From: Clostridioides sp. ES-S-0010-02
Lineage (GTDB): Bacteria > Bacillota > Clostridia > Peptostreptococcales > Peptostreptococcaceae
Assembly: GCA_020641055.1 (NCBI GenBank)
Contig: CP067345.1
Location: 71,001-135,000, forward strand
Length of the DNA: 64,000 nucleotides
Direction: 5' to 3'
Shown here: positions 9,688 to 19,195 of the stretch, in pieces
Layout: every line of letters begins with the position of its first letter
How positions within the stretch are numbered: position 1 is the first letter of the stretch
Program-made: the position numbers and the translations under genes
Notes under the pieces: generated by a model
What the model was told of the DNA's origin: nothing
Seen by the model: only the letters and a program-made list of their open reading frames with translations
The model's database searches: none

Positions 9688-10173
9688 TTAATTATTCTGA
9701 CTTGTCAATAATAATAAACAAATACTTTGTGAAGCTATTCCTTGTTTTGCACCTGTAAAACCAAGACCTTCTTCTGTAGTTGCTTTTATATTTATGTTTT
9801 CAATATCTGTATTTAAAACTTTTGCTATATTTTTTCTCATATTCTCAATGTGGGGAGCCATCTTAGGACTTTGAGCAATTATAGTACTATCTATATTTCC
9901 AATTTTATACCCTTTGCTTGTTATTAGATTATATACATGTTCTAGTAATTTCATACTATCTATTCCCTTATATTTTTTATCTGTATCTGGGAAATGCTTA
10001 CCTATATCGCCTAAAGCTAGTGCCCCCAAAATAGAATCCATTATTGCATGTATCAATACATCAGCATCAGAATGACCTAGTAAGCCCTTATCATGTGGTA
10101 TCTCTACTCCACCAATTATAAGTTTTCTTTCTTCTGCCAATTTGTGTACATCATATCCCAATCCTATTCTCAT
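9688..10173 (-). CDS. ispF: 2-C-methyl-D-erythritol 2,4-cyclodiphosphate synthase
   Basis: MEP-pathway enzyme that cyclises CDP-ME 2-phosphate to MEcPP with loss of CMP. The metal ligands are visible: D8 and H10 in GYDVHKL and H42 in [14 protein letters not shown] at 34-39 and the C-terminal [10 protein letters not shown] are also typical. 161 residues, normal length, acts as a trimer. Its ATG overlaps the ispD stop by four bases (ATGA), so the pair is translationally coupled. Confidence 0.96.
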   Translation of the reverse strand: MRIGLGYDVHKLAEERKLIIGGVEIPHDKGLLGHSDADVLIHAIMDSILGALALGDIGKHFPDTDKKYKGIDSMKLLEHVYNLITSKGYKIGNIDSTIIAQSPKMAPHIENMRKNIAKVLNTDIENINIKATTEEGLGFTGAKQGIASQSICLLLLTSQNN

Positions 10174-10883
10174 ATAATTCTCCTTCTACTATTCACTTCA
10201 TCTCTTTTTTCCATGTTTAATATTTGTTCTGCTATATTTAAATCTTCTGGACTCGTTATTTTTATATTTTCATAAGAACCCATTACCATCGTAACACTTT
10301 GCCCTATATTTTCTACTAGCATTGAGTCATCTGTTCCATAATAGTTAGTCTTATACGCTTGTTCGTAAGCATTTATTATAAGATTATATTCAAAAGTTTG
10401 AGGGGTTTGTGCCGCCCACAATAGTCTTCTTTCTGGAGTTTCTTGTACTGTACCATCAGATACTATTTTTATAGTATCACTTACTGGTACACCTACAACT
10501 ACGGCCTTTTTTTCTTTAGCCATTTTTATAGATTCATTTATTATTCTGTGGTCTACAAAAGGTCTCGCTCCATCATGAATAAGTACTATATCACAATTTT
10601 TATCTAGTTTTTTTAATCCATTATATATTGAGTCTTGTCTTTCTTTTCCGCCATATGCTATTTTTATATTTTTAAAGTTATATTTATTTATTATATTTTC
10701 CTTAAAAAAATCTTCCTCTTCTTTTTTTATACATACCACAATTTCATCTATATTTATATTTTCGTAAAAAACTTGAATTGTATGCGCTATGATTTCTTTT
10801 TCTCTTAATTTTATGAACTGCTTATTTACGTCTAAGTTCATTCTCCTTCCACTTCCTGCCGCAACAATTATAACACTATACAT
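10170..10883 (-). CDS. ispD: 2-C-methyl-D-erythritol 4-phosphate cytidylyltransferase
   Basis: MEP-pathway step that joins CTP and MEP to give CDP-ME. The N-terminal VAAGSGRRM loop followed by NKQF is the nucleotide-binding signature; [11 protein letters not shown] and the C-terminal [10 protein letters not shown] are conserved in IspD. ATG 10883 (237 residues) is preceded by GAGGTGA at seven bases; the open frame reaching 10916 lacks such a site. Directly coupled to ispF. The pair precedes the proS1 leader, a common clostridial order. Confidence 0.95.
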   Translation of the reverse strand: MYSVIIVAAGSGRRMNLDVNKQFIKLREKEIIAHTIQVFYENINIDEIVVCIKKEEEDFFKENIINKYNFKNIKIAYGGKERQDSIYNGLKKLDKNCDIVLIHDGARPFVDHRIINESIKMAKEKKAVVVGVPVSDTIKIVSDGTVQETPERRLLWAAQTPQTFEYNLIINAYEQAYKTNYYGTDDSMLVENIGQSVTMVMGSYENIKITSPEDLNIAEQILNMEKRDEVNSRRRII

Positions 10884-10916
10884 GGTATCACCTCGTATTT
10901 TATTTTTACCTATCAT

Positions 10917-11111
10917 TTATTAAAACTTTTAATGTTTTTATATTTTAACCATCTGATTAATTATATATTAAATTTTCAGTTGTATAAATAGGTAATATCC
11001 ATTTTCTAACCTAAAATATGTGCATCTGTTGCAAATTATATTGATTTTTCAATGACTTCATCTTTTTATTTTACAACTTTGTAACAGTTTGTATATCTAT
11101 AAAAAATGTTT
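10917..11111. other. Intergenic region between lplA terminator and ispD
   Basis: About 195 bp of AT-rich DNA expected to hold the ispD promoter. I find no clear -35/-10 pair, hairpin or small gene. Confidence 0.3.
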
Positions 11112-11157
11112 AAACCTCTAGATTGATATAAAACAAGTTTATCAATCTAGAGGTTTT
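11112..11157 (-). terminator. Terminator after lplA
   Basis: AAACCTCTAGATTGATA and TATCAATCTAGAGGTTT (arms allow one offset base) flank a short loop right after the lplA stop; the repeat is symmetrical with A/T runs on both sides. Confidence 0.85.
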
Positions 11158-11160
11158 GTA

Positions 11161-12093
11161 TTAGAATATTAAATTAATTAAATCTATGTAATTCGGATAA
11201 TTTTCTAAAATATTGTTTTTTATTTCTTGTTTATCAAAATCTACTTCTATTAATTTATCCATATTGACTATACCATCTATACAAGAAATAAAACATTTTG
11301 ATATTTTCCATTTATTAACATGTAAATTGATTTTCCTTCTATTGTCAATTGGTAAAACTATTTGAAACTTAGGCGTTTTATTATATATCCATTCTGTTTT
11401 TTTATATTTATCTTCTACCAGATTGTATACACTTTTGATATCATCATCGTCTAATTCAATTTCTTTTATATTTTTTATATTATTTTTTATATAATCAACA
11501 CAATAATCTAAAAAATAGTTTATATCTTTTTTGAGTAGAAAATTAATATTTGTAACTTTACTTGAAACAGACTTAGTTGCCTTTGATTCTGTTGATTTAT
11601 CTGAATTTAAATACTTAGTTAATTTATTTAAATCTGAATCATAAAGAAGAGTTCCATGATAAAGAGAATTTTGCCTTTTTATAGATTGTGCAGAGCCAGA
11701 AATTTTTTTACCATTTAAAAATAAATCTTTTCTTTCTGTTATAGATACATTTAATCCCAATGATAAAAGCATACTTTGCATAAATTTAGTATGTTCTAAA
11801 AAATCGATTTCATGAAGATTCCTATTTTTTTGTATAAATGACATATTGATATTTCCTAAGTCATGATACACAGTACCTCCACCAGATATTCTTCTTAAAA
11901 TGGGAATTTCACCATTTTCAATAACATCATAATGTATCTCCTGATATGGATTTTGATTTTTTCCTATAAAAATAGATTCTTCATTTCTCCATATGATTAT
12001 GATATCATCATTATATTTCTCATTTAAAAATAGATACTCTTCTAGAGCTAAATTAAAGTAAGGATTGGTGTTTTTGTTTAATAAGTAATACAT
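11161..12093 (-). CDS. lplA: Lipoate-protein ligase A
   Basis: Activates free lipoate with ATP and attaches it to lipoyl domains. RRISGGGTVYHD at 67-78 is the lipoate/biotin ligase signature and GKKISGSAQ (K130 region) holds the catalytic lysine. 310 residues with the small C-terminal accessory domain. AAAAGGAG precedes ATG 12093. It has its own terminator. A likely client is the lipoyl domain on the acetoin complex E3 encoded 8 kb upstream; the glycine-cleavage H protein, if present, would be another. The pairing with the acetoin operon is inference. Confidence 0.93.
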   Translation of the reverse strand: MYYLLNKNTNPYFNLALEEYLFLNEKYNDDIIIIWRNEESIFIGKNQNPYQEIHYDVIENGEIPILRRISGGGTVYHDLGNINMSFIQKNRNLHEIDFLEHTKFMQSMLLSLGLNVSITERKDLFLNGKKISGSAQSIKRQNSLYHGTLLYDSDLNKLTKYLNSDKSTESKATKSVSSKVTNINFLLKKDINYFLDYCVDYIKNNIKNIKEIELDDDDIKSVYNLVEDKYKKTEWIYNKTPKFQIVLPIDNRRKINLHVNKWKISKCFISCIDGIVNMDKLIEVDFDKQEIKNNILENYPNYIDLINLIF

Positions 12094-12270
12094 AAAAATT
12101 CAGACTCCTTTTATATTTTATCTTACTATTTATTTTAAATTAAAATAAGTTTATATAGTATTTAACTTTAAATTATTCTTTCTAAATAATTAAACCTATT
12201 ATAACATAATACAACTCCTTACTATTACTGAACATCTGTGTTTTTTATTATTCTGAGAGTTTTATTAAAT

Positions 12271-12921
12271 TTACTTATCCTGACCATACACATTAAGAAA
12301 TACATTTCTAGCCCTTTGAACTTCTTCATCTGGTAATAATACTGGTGTCCCAATTGATTTTGCTAAATAATATACTTTTGCTGCATCTTCTAACATTACA
12401 GCTGCGGTAAGTGCATGCTTTACAGATGGACCAACTGCAATTACTCCATGATTTGCCAAAAGACATGCTCTCCTATTACCTATTACATCAATAACACATT
12501 TTCCCATCTGATTAGATGTTGGTGGTGAAAATTTTGCAACTGGAACTGAACCTCCTACCTCATTTGCAAGAGTTGTACTTGCACACTCTATAGACTCATT
12601 TAAAATTGCAAAGCAACTTGAATATGTAGAGTGTGTATGTATTATACTATTTATATCATCTCTATGTTTATATATATATAAGTGGTCTGGTGAATCTACT
12701 GATGCCTTCCATTTACCATCTACAGTATTTCCATCTATGTCTATTAAAACAATATCACTTGGTGTAAGATTTCTATAATCCATTCCACTTGGTGTGATTG
12801 CTATATATCCAGTTTCTTCATCTCTTCCACTTACATTTCCTCCTGTCAATGTAACCAAATTATAGTTTAGAAGGTCTAAAGACGCTTGTAATACCTCTTT
12901 TCTCAAATTTTCTAATAACAT
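12271..12921 (-). CDS. fucA: Class II aldolase/adducin-family sugar-phosphate aldolase (FucA-like)
   Basis: Zinc aldolase of 216 residues, typical of L-fuculose-phosphate aldolase and relatives that split a ketose 1-phosphate into DHAP and an aldehyde. Zinc ligands are H95 and H97 (HTHS) and H158 (NHG); the phosphate loop TGGNVSGR is at 26-33. At the position where E. coli FucA has its catalytic Glu (PSSE), I read SVDSPDH, so Asp may replace Glu; this alignment is by eye. GGGAGG precedes ATG 12921. It is the last gene of the PTS operon, so its substrate is probably the product of the imported polyol or sugar; which one cannot be told. Confidence 0.85.
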   Translation of the reverse strand: MLLENLRKEVLQASLDLLNYNLVTLTGGNVSGRDEETGYIAITPSGMDYRNLTPSDIVLIDIDGNTVDGKWKASVDSPDHLYIYKHRDDINSIIHTHSTYSSCFAILNESIECASTTLANEVGGSVPVAKFSPPTSNQMGKCVIDVIGNRRACLLANHGVIAVGPSVKHALTAAVMLEDAAKVYYLAKSIGTPVLLPDEEVQRARNVFLNVYGQDK

Positions 12922-13095
12922 TAGCTAAATCCTCCCATTTATTAGAAACATAGTTCTATATGTTCCTGTTATATATCTTACACAATAAGATTTTATTTCC
13001 GCTATTTTAATTGAAAATTCTAAAAAATCTTTATAAAATTTAAACTTATCTACTTATACTAAATATAAGCCAATTTTAATTTGAAATTTTCATTT

Positions 13096-13569
13096 TTATA
13101 GTTCATTACTCTTTAATCTTTTATTTCTAAATTTTAATGATTCTGGATGCAAACATTCTTCTAATTCAATAAAATAATTATATAGTTCTGTATTGTCATT
13201 AAACATGTTTGTTTTTATCCAATATCTCCCCTTAATAAAACTACCATCATTAATTTTTAGATACATTTTTTTGTCATGAAATTCTCTTATTCTTATTTTT
13301 TTTATATCTTTAATTTCATACTCATGTGTAGAATTAAATGAACTAAAATATATATATTTATTGTTCATAGTAATCATGTTAGGATTACTTGAGGATACAA
13401 AAGTATTAAATATTCCATAAGTACAAATAACTATCATCAAGCTATATATATTAATACTAGGATTTATATAATTATTAAATAGTGCATAAATCAATATTAA
13501 AATCATAAAAATCCCTGGTATTGTTACACTAACTATATATCTTTTAGAATCATATATATATTTTTTCAT
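13096..13569 (-). CDS. Small two-span membrane protein with possible PH-like cytosolic domain
   Basis: 157 residues. Two hydrophobic segments (about 12-32 and 41-58) are followed by a mostly beta-rich soluble part (KYIYFSSFNSTHEYEIKDIKKIRI...) resembling bacterial PH-like domains of membrane proteins; the family call is tentative. It lies between the PTS IIC gene and the aldolase in the same direction with an AAGGAG site before ATG 13569, so it is probably part of the operon, yet no role in sugar uptake is obvious. Confidence 0.7.
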   Translation of the reverse strand: MKKYIYDSKRYIVSVTIPGIFMILILIYALFNNYINPSINIYSLMIVICTYGIFNTFVSSSNPNMITMNNKYIYFSSFNSTHEYEIKDIKKIRIREFHDKKMYLKINDGSFIKGRYWIKTNMFNDNTELYNYFIELEECLHPESLKFRNKRLKSNEL

Positions 13570-13598
13570 AATTTATACACTCCTTAATAAAATTACAT

Positions 13599-14954
13599 TT
13601 AAGCTTCATCTTGTGTAGATAATACTTTATTTTCCTTTATTATTCTACTTCTATTATAGATAGCCATCCCTAAAGCTATAACTGCCAAAATTATTCCTCC
13701 AATTACTTTGTAATTCATAATTTTTACAAATACCCAGCTTAGTGGATTTGCTCCATCACAAATACTTGAAATCATAGTTGCTCCTTCAGGCATTTTAAAG
13801 CTTGCATTTAAAGCCATTTGAGTAAATAGTGGTGCTAAATTAGTTGCTATTAATAGCCCAGAAGTAATAATAACTATTCCTATTATTAAAGTTCTAAATA
13901 CATTTCCTTTTGTAATTGGAACGATTAAAACAAGTGCAAATGGTATTACAGCTAAATCTGCAAATGGTAAAACTTTATTACCTGGTAATATAGCTGCTAT
14001 AACTATAGTTAGAGGCACTAGTACTAATGCAACTGACAATGTAACAGGGTGTCCTATTCCTACTGCAGAATCTAAACCGATGTATATTTTACCTCTATTT
14101 TTAAATCTCTTTTCAATAAATTCTTGTGCTGCCTCTGATACTGGCAACAAACCTTCCATTAATAAAGCCGCCATTTTGGGAATTAGTATTAAAACAGCTC
14201 CCATAGTTATCCCTAACTGCAATATACCTTTTATGTCATACTTGGCTGCAATACCAATTATTATCCCTATTAAAGACCCCATTATTAAAGGTTCTCCAAA
14301 TAGGCCAAATTTTTTTTGTAATGTATCAGCATTTATTTCAATTTTATTTATCCCTGGAATCAAATCTAATACTTTATTTACAACTATAGCAATTGGAACA
14401 AATGCTTGTGTAAATCCATGAGGAAGAGATATACCTGGCATCCCTAAGTATTCTTCTATCCCTGGGGCTGTTAAGTCTGCCATTACTAAAACAATTACCA
14501 TATTTGCTACTGCTGCAAATACTCCCCACATAACACTTTGCGTAGCCCCTGCCACCAAAGCTCCTGTAAATGCAAAATGCCAGTAATCCCATATATCTAC
14601 ATCGACAGTTTGAGTTGTATTAGTAATTAACATAACTATATTTACTACAAGCCCTATTGGAATAATTAAAGCACCCACTGTTGATGCAAAAGCTATAGCT
14701 GATGCTGCTGGCCATCCAACATCTATTATGGATAGGCTTAATCCTAAGTTCTTAACCATTTGTTGTGTAGCTGGACCTAAGTTATCTGTTAACAAAGCTA
14801 TAATAGTATTAAGACCTATAAATCCAACTCCTACTGTTAAACCAGCTCTTAAAGATTTTCCAAGCTTTGTACCTAATATCAAGCCAAAAATACATATTAT
14901 TATTGGCATCATTACTTGTGCACCCAAACCAACAATGAAATTTAATATCGCCAT
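13599..14954 (-). CDS. gatC-like: PTS galactitol-family transporter subunit IIC
   Basis: Integral membrane channel of the EIIC-GAT family, 451 residues, with about ten to twelve hydrophobic segments. The opening (FIVGLGAQVMMPIIICIFGLI) and the motif GMPGISLPHGFTQAF are typical of GatC proteins. It receives phosphate from the IIB encoded next to it and moves its substrate in phosphorylated form. AGGAGG precedes ATG 14954. GAT-family systems carry galactitol, other polyols or related sugars; the adjacent aldolase fits a ketose-phosphate product. Exact substrate unknown. Confidence 0.9.
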   Translation of the reverse strand: MAILNFIVGLGAQVMMPIIICIFGLILGTKLGKSLRAGLTVGVGFIGLNTIIALLTDNLGPATQQMVKNLGLSLSIIDVGWPAASAIAFASTVGALIIPIGLVVNIVMLITNTTQTVDVDIWDYWHFAFTGALVAGATQSVMWGVFAAVANMVIVLVMADLTAPGIEEYLGMPGISLPHGFTQAFVPIAIVVNKVLDLIPGINKIEINADTLQKKFGLFGEPLIMGSLIGIIIGIAAKYDIKGILQLGITMGAVLILIPKMAALLMEGLLPVSEAAQEFIEKRFKNRGKIYIGLDSAVGIGHPVTLSVALVLVPLTIVIAAILPGNKVLPFADLAVIPFALVLIVPITKGNVFRTLIIGIVIITSGLLIATNLAPLFTQMALNASFKMPEGATMISSICDGANPLSWVFVKIMNYKVIGGIILAVIALGMAIYNRSRIIKENKVLSTQDEA

Positions 14955-15031
14955 CTAAATTTCCTCCTTCATTTAATTTTCAGTCTCTAAAACCGCAAGA
15001 TTTTAGAGACTATTTCATTTAAAAATTCAAA

Positions 15032-15319
15032 TTATAATTCTAATTTTTCAAGAACTTCTTTGATTAATTTATCCATTCCTACTCCAGTTAAAAAAGGCAG
15101 TCCATTTATTACAGGTGTTTTTATACTACTAGATATTTGTGTAGTACAGATTATTAAATCATAATCTGGTGCTTTTGAAGCTACCTCTACTACTTTACAT
15201 TGTGTAATACTAACCCTATCTAATTTACCAGCTTCTTCTAATGCCTTCTTTAACTTGTTTATAGCAATTGTTGAAGTACATACTCCTGTTCCACATGCAA
15301 CTAATATTTTTTTAGCCAC
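15032..15319 (-). CDS. gatB-like: PTS galactitol-family subunit IIB
   Basis: Cytosolic phosphocarrier of 95 residues. The phospho-acceptor Cys is C9 in ILVACGTGVCTST (a second Cys at 14). I start at GTG 15319: GGGGGTGA lies at proper distance, whereas the ATG at 15334 overlaps that ribosome site. It lies between IIA and IIC and accepts phosphate from IIA. The activator at the head of the operon carries a related GatB-like domain of its own. Confidence 0.9.
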   Translation of the reverse strand: MAKKILVACGTGVCTSTIAINKLKKALEEAGKLDRVSITQCKVVEVASKAPDYDLIICTTQISSSIKTPVINGLPFLTGVGMDKLIKEVLEKLEL

Positions 15320-15415
15320 ATTATTCACCCCCATTAAAATTATTTTATTTTTAAAGATATCTGTAATTAGAAATCTTTGATAACTTTTTATATTTTTAAT
15401 ACTATTTTTGTATGT

Positions 15416-15880
15416 TTAATTATTCAACTTAGAATTTAATAAATTACTTAAACTTTCTTCTCTTAAATCAATAATATTATTTAACATATTTTCATCTTGG
15501 AATATGGTCATAAGTCTTTCTAATAGTTGTAATTGCTCTTGTGGCTCTTTAACTGCCAGCATAAATATAACCTTTACATCAATTTCAGTGTCATCTGTAC
15601 CCATCATTATGAATTTTACAGGTTTATTTAATATGCCAATAGCTATCCCTGGTTCATTTACATGGACTATATCTGTATGCGGTATTGCTACTCCATAGAT
15701 TCCTGTTGGCAGTCCTGTAGCATATTTTTTCTCTCTTGCTATAACTGCTTCTATATAACTTTCTTTTACATATTGTTCGTCAAACAAACGTTGTCCTAAA
15801 AACTTCAAAGCATCTTCATTACTTGATACCTCAATATCTTTAAAAATTAAATTACTACTGATTATTTGCATTGACTCCAT
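15416..15880 (-). CDS. PTS subunit IIA, fructose/mannitol type (EIIA-2)
   Basis: Phosphotransfer protein of 154 residues with the active-site His at 68 in GVAIPHTD, the signature of EIIA-2 domains. It takes phosphate from HPr and hands it to IIB. Its start codon lies inside the end of the activator gene (26-bp overlap; ATG 15880, with ATG 15871 as alternative), so it is translationally coupled to the regulator. The regulator itself ends in a domain of the same kind. Confidence 0.92.
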   Translation of the reverse strand: MESMQIISSNLIFKDIEVSSNEDALKFLGQRLFDEQYVKESYIEAVIAREKKYATGLPTGIYGVAIPHTDIVHVNEPGIAIGILNKPVKFIMMGTDDTEIDVKVIFMLAVKEPQEQLQLLERLMTIFQDENMLNNIIDLREESLSNLLNSKLNN

Positions 15881-18806
15881 CTAATATCATCTCCCTAATA
15901 AAATCTCTATCTTTAATGTTTTTAATTTTTTTAAATTCATCTGTTTCTATAAATGTAAGTAGAGTATTCAATGGATTAAAACATTTCTGGTCTACAGCTA
16001 GTAGAAGTATTATTTTTACTTTGTTTTTACTCCATACAATAGGATTTTTTAAGATAGCTATGCTTATTGCTGGTCTGATTACATCAATCCCATCTGTATG
16101 AGGTATTGCTATTCCGTCTGACAACTCAGTTGGAAATAAATTATCTCTTTCCACTACTTTTTTATAGAAATTTTTTGTTACATAGCCTTTTTCTCTAAGT
16201 TTTTTGCTCATGTATTTAAGTACTTCTTCTTTTGATTTAATTTCTAAATCTACAAATATGTCTTCTTTTTGGATTAAATCAGATAATTCATATTTTTTAT
16301 TTGTTTTAGCAATTTGATTTGTATCAATTAAGTTATTTATTTGATTTAATTTTGTTTTATCATTAATGTCTACTAGGCTAAAAAATGGGATGTTTGGTAT
16401 CTGAGGGTCAATTGTTCCAACTATTGCGATTACATTTTTTTCATTACTTATTTGTTTTATCTCTAAATCAAGACTTGGATATTCAATCATACCAATAGTC
16501 TCTATATCAACCTTTTCATTTATCCCTTTAATGCTTTCCTCTAAACTTTGCTTTATCTTGCAAGCTCCTCCTAATCCAGTAATACATAATGTTACAATTA
16601 TAGGCTTTCTATTGTCTACTTTTGAGTTGTTCTCTTTGCTAACTTTATCTTTTACTAATGGCTCTATATTTTTAACTTCATCAACTATCTCATCTATTGT
16701 TAAATCTGGTAGAACTGCTCTTCGTATGACTTCTATACAGAGTAATGTATCAAATCTAGATATTGTTCTTATATCAATCCCTGTTTTTCCAGAGATAATA
16801 TCTCCAAAGTACGAAAGGGAACCCATATCAACTAATATAATTACTCCTCTTCCTTCATCAATATCTTTTATTACAGTAGTAGCTTCTTCAATCATTTCTT
16901 CTGGCTTTTTCTCAAATGGCATATCCAAATACCTTGCATGATTAATACCTAATAACTTATTGGTAACCTCACATACAGATGACGCGACTCTTCCATGAGC
17001 CATTAGAAGTACACCTATCTTTTTTTGTTCAGAAATTTCTCCTCTACTACTCATTTTAAAATATATTGCTATTATACCTATTTCTTCTTTTGGCAAATTT
17101 ATATTGTATCTTTCCTTTAAATGTTGTGCTACCTTTTCTGCTACAGAATACTCTAATGGATAGTTTCCTATTATCTCTTTTAAATGAGCATTTGATATTA
17201 CTTTTCCTTCTTTTAATCTTTCAAAAGCTGCTTTTAAATGAATTGCTAGACATAAGTGTAGATTTGGTTCTAATGAATTAAGATACTGTGATGCTATTTT
17301 GATTACTTCACAAGTTAACTCTACAATGTATTTTCCAACAATCGGACTTATATCAGGTAAATTCTCAGTGATAGAAACTTTCTTAACTTGTTTTATGTAC
17401 TTCTGAATACAGCTTTCTAATTCTCCTCCAACAATCCTGTTAATAACATCAAAGTCTAAACCTTGTTCTAATAAATCAATGTGTCTCCTTTCAGTAAGCT
17501 TGTATATTTCATCTGGGAAAGTATATATATCTTCATTTTTCTTTTCTATCTCAACTTGAAGGTCTGAATCTATAATTAAATCTCCATCTACATAATTTTC
17601 TATCTTTCCTCTACAATTTCTTATCCTTATTAGACCTTGTTTCACATACCCAGGTACATCTGATATATTTATAGTTACTTCTTTTTGTTTATTTGTAAGT
17701 TGATTTAATAGTCCTCTAGCACAAGCTACTTGAATATCACTTCTAAGCTGACCTACATTTCCTATACAATCGTAAAGCATAAGAGCTTTTAAGACATCTG
17801 ATTTTATGTGTATGTTTGCTCCCATTCGTTGGGCTTCTATCAAGAAAAAATTGTTTATAATGTCAAATCTTTCGTTTAATGGTCTTGCAACTAATTCTGG
17901 GATTTCAATTGTCACAGGTATACGTCTTTTAAAGGTATTAAGTAAATGAGAATCTATTGGCTCAGAAGTTGCAGAAATAATCATTACATTTATTTTATTT
18001 GTAAGCTTTGTTTCTCCTAATTTTCTAACCATTCCTTTATCAATCAATTGAAAGAGTATTTCTTGACCTTCATAAGGCAATCTATGTATTTCATCTATAA
18101 ACAATATACCCCCATCTGCTTTTGATACTAATCCTTCTTTAGTTTCATCAGCTCCTGTAAAAGCACCCTTAACATGACCAAATAATTGAGATAACAAAAG
18201 TTGTGGATTTTCTGAGTAGTCTGCTGCATTGAAAACTATAAACGGTGCATTTTTAGGAAATCTAGATGATTCTACTGCAAAGTTATACATGCACTCTGCT
18301 AACTCGCTTTTTCCAACACCAGTTGGACCCATAATAATAGTATGCAACCCATGGGGAGGATAAAGTATAGCTGCCTTAGCTAATTTGACGATTGTACTTA
18401 AACTTCCAGTACTTCCTATTAATTTATCAAAGGCCACATCTATTTTTTCTTCTTTAGCATTTAGTTCCTCTTTTTTATCATCATTTTCTTTATCATGTTT
18501 TAAATCACCAGAATCTTGGATTTCTTTTAAATACTGTATAACTGTAAATCTTGATACAGTAAATCCAATACTATTTAATCTTCTTGTTATATCATTTTTA
18601 TTTATATTTTTTTCTTCTTTTACAATATCTTTTATAGCTTTAATCAAAACAACTTTTCTTCTTTGTCTAGAATCTTCTATTTTTAATTCATTTCTTAAAA
18701 AGGTAACGTCTTCTCTTCGAATATTTAACATACTTGAAATTGCTTCATCTGTTAAAGGATTTTTCTTATCTTCATTTTCAATTAAGCTTTTTATTCTTTG
18801 CCTCAT
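15855..18806 (-). CDS. LevR-type sigma-54-dependent activator with PRD and PTS domains
   Basis: 983 residues. In order: N-terminal winged-helix DNA-binding part (about 1-100); AAA+ domain with Walker A GPTGVGKS (160-167), sigma-54 contact loop GAFTGA (214-219) and Walker B GGILFIDE (232-239); PTS regulation domain (about 485-590, H517/H523); EIIA-Man-like domain with H604 (MAHGR); GatB-like domain with C741/C749; C-terminal EIIA-2 domain with H903 (AIPHTD). It should open sigma-54 promoters in response to PTS phosphorylation state. The gene is first in the PTS operon and sits directly behind a sigma-54 promoter, which implies autogenous activation. AAGGAGGG precedes ATG 18806. Confidence 0.95.
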   Translation of the reverse strand: MRQRIKSLIENEDKKNPLTDEAISSMLNIRREDVTFLRNELKIEDSRQRRKVVLIKAIKDIVKEEKNINKNDITRRLNSIGFTVSRFTVIQYLKEIQDSGDLKHDKENDDKKEELNAKEEKIDVAFDKLIGSTGSLSTIVKLAKAAILYPPHGLHTIIMGPTGVGKSELAECMYNFAVESSRFPKNAPFIVFNAADYSENPQLLLSQLFGHVKGAFTGADETKEGLVSKADGGILFIDEIHRLPYEGQEILFQLIDKGMVRKLGETKLTNKINVMIISATSEPIDSHLLNTFKRRIPVTIEIPELVARPLNERFDIINNFFLIEAQRMGANIHIKSDVLKALMLYDCIGNVGQLRSDIQVACARGLLNQLTNKQKEVTINISDVPGYVKQGLIRIRNCRGKIENYVDGDLIIDSDLQVEIEKKNEDIYTFPDEIYKLTERRHIDLLEQGLDFDVINRIVGGELESCIQKYIKQVKKVSITENLPDISPIVGKYIVELTCEVIKIASQYLNSLEPNLHLCLAIHLKAAFERLKEGKVISNAHLKEIIGNYPLEYSVAEKVAQHLKERYNINLPKEEIGIIAIYFKMSSRGEISEQKKIGVLLMAHGRVASSVCEVTNKLLGINHARYLDMPFEKKPEEMIEEATTVIKDIDEGRGVIILVDMGSLSYFGDIISGKTGIDIRTISRFDTLLCIEVIRRAVLPDLTIDEIVDEVKNIEPLVKDKVSKENNSKVDNRKPIIVTLCITGLGGACKIKQSLEESIKGINEKVDIETIGMIEYPSLDLEIKQISNEKNVIAIVGTIDPQIPNIPFFSLVDINDKTKLNQINNLIDTNQIAKTNKKYELSDLIQKEDIFVDLEIKSKEEVLKYMSKKLREKGYVTKNFYKKVVERDNLFPTELSDGIAIPHTDGIDVIRPAISIAILKNPIVWSKNKVKIILLLAVDQKCFNPLNTLLTFIETDEFKKIKNIKDRDFIREMILDGVNANNQ

Positions 18807-18836
18807 TTCTAATTGTCCCTCCTTACTATTTATATA

Positions 18837-18852
18837 AGCAACTTACATGCCA
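18837..18852 (-). promoter_or_regulatory. Sigma-54 promoter of the PTS operon
   Basis: The minus strand reads TGGCATGTAAGTTGCT, matching the -24/-12 consensus TGGCACG-N4-TTGCW at all but one position, with exactly ten bases between GG and GC. It ends 31 bp before the activator start codon. A TGGCAC half-site further upstream (about 18868-18873) lacks the -12 GC. Confidence 0.88.
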
Positions 18853-19100
18853 CATAGTGTTTTTTTTGTGCCATTTTTTACTTCATAAACTTATAACGTT
18901 TAAATTAAGCTATTCTTTTATTTAAATATTAAGAAAATTTTTTTTATTTTTCACAAATAATACTTTCGTAAAAAACAAAAAAATCTTTTCTCTTAAATTT
19001 TTCTGTAATAAATCTAAAATGACACCCTTATTCTATATTACTATCTTTTTTGTACAACAAAAACTACAAATAACCTTATGATATATTTTTCCAAAAAGAA
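18853..19100. other. Upstream region of the PTS operon
   Basis: About 250 bp, very AT-rich. Binding sites for the LevR-type activator are expected 80-150 bp upstream of the sigma-54 promoter. Repeated A/T runs and a GTG-T8-GTGCCA stretch are visible but no clear dyad can be named. Confidence 0.35.
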
Positions 19101-19140
19101 ACCCCTTTTGTATAAATAAATACATTTATACAAAAGGGGT
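19101..19140 (-). terminator. Terminator after the acetoin operon
   Basis: ACCCCTTTTGTATAAAT and ATTTATACAAAAGGGGT form a long perfect stem; on the minus strand it is followed by TTTCTTTTT. It lies 55 bp after the E3 gene. Confidence 0.9.
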
Positions 19141-19195
19141 ATGGCTAAGTGAGTTTTTAAAGATTTTATATATTATATAAACTTAGGTTAATAGC

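Noticed and set aside
18868-18884. A second TGGCAC element upstream of the PTS operon as another sigma-54 promoter
   Set aside because: It lacks a GC at the -12 position with ten-base spacing.
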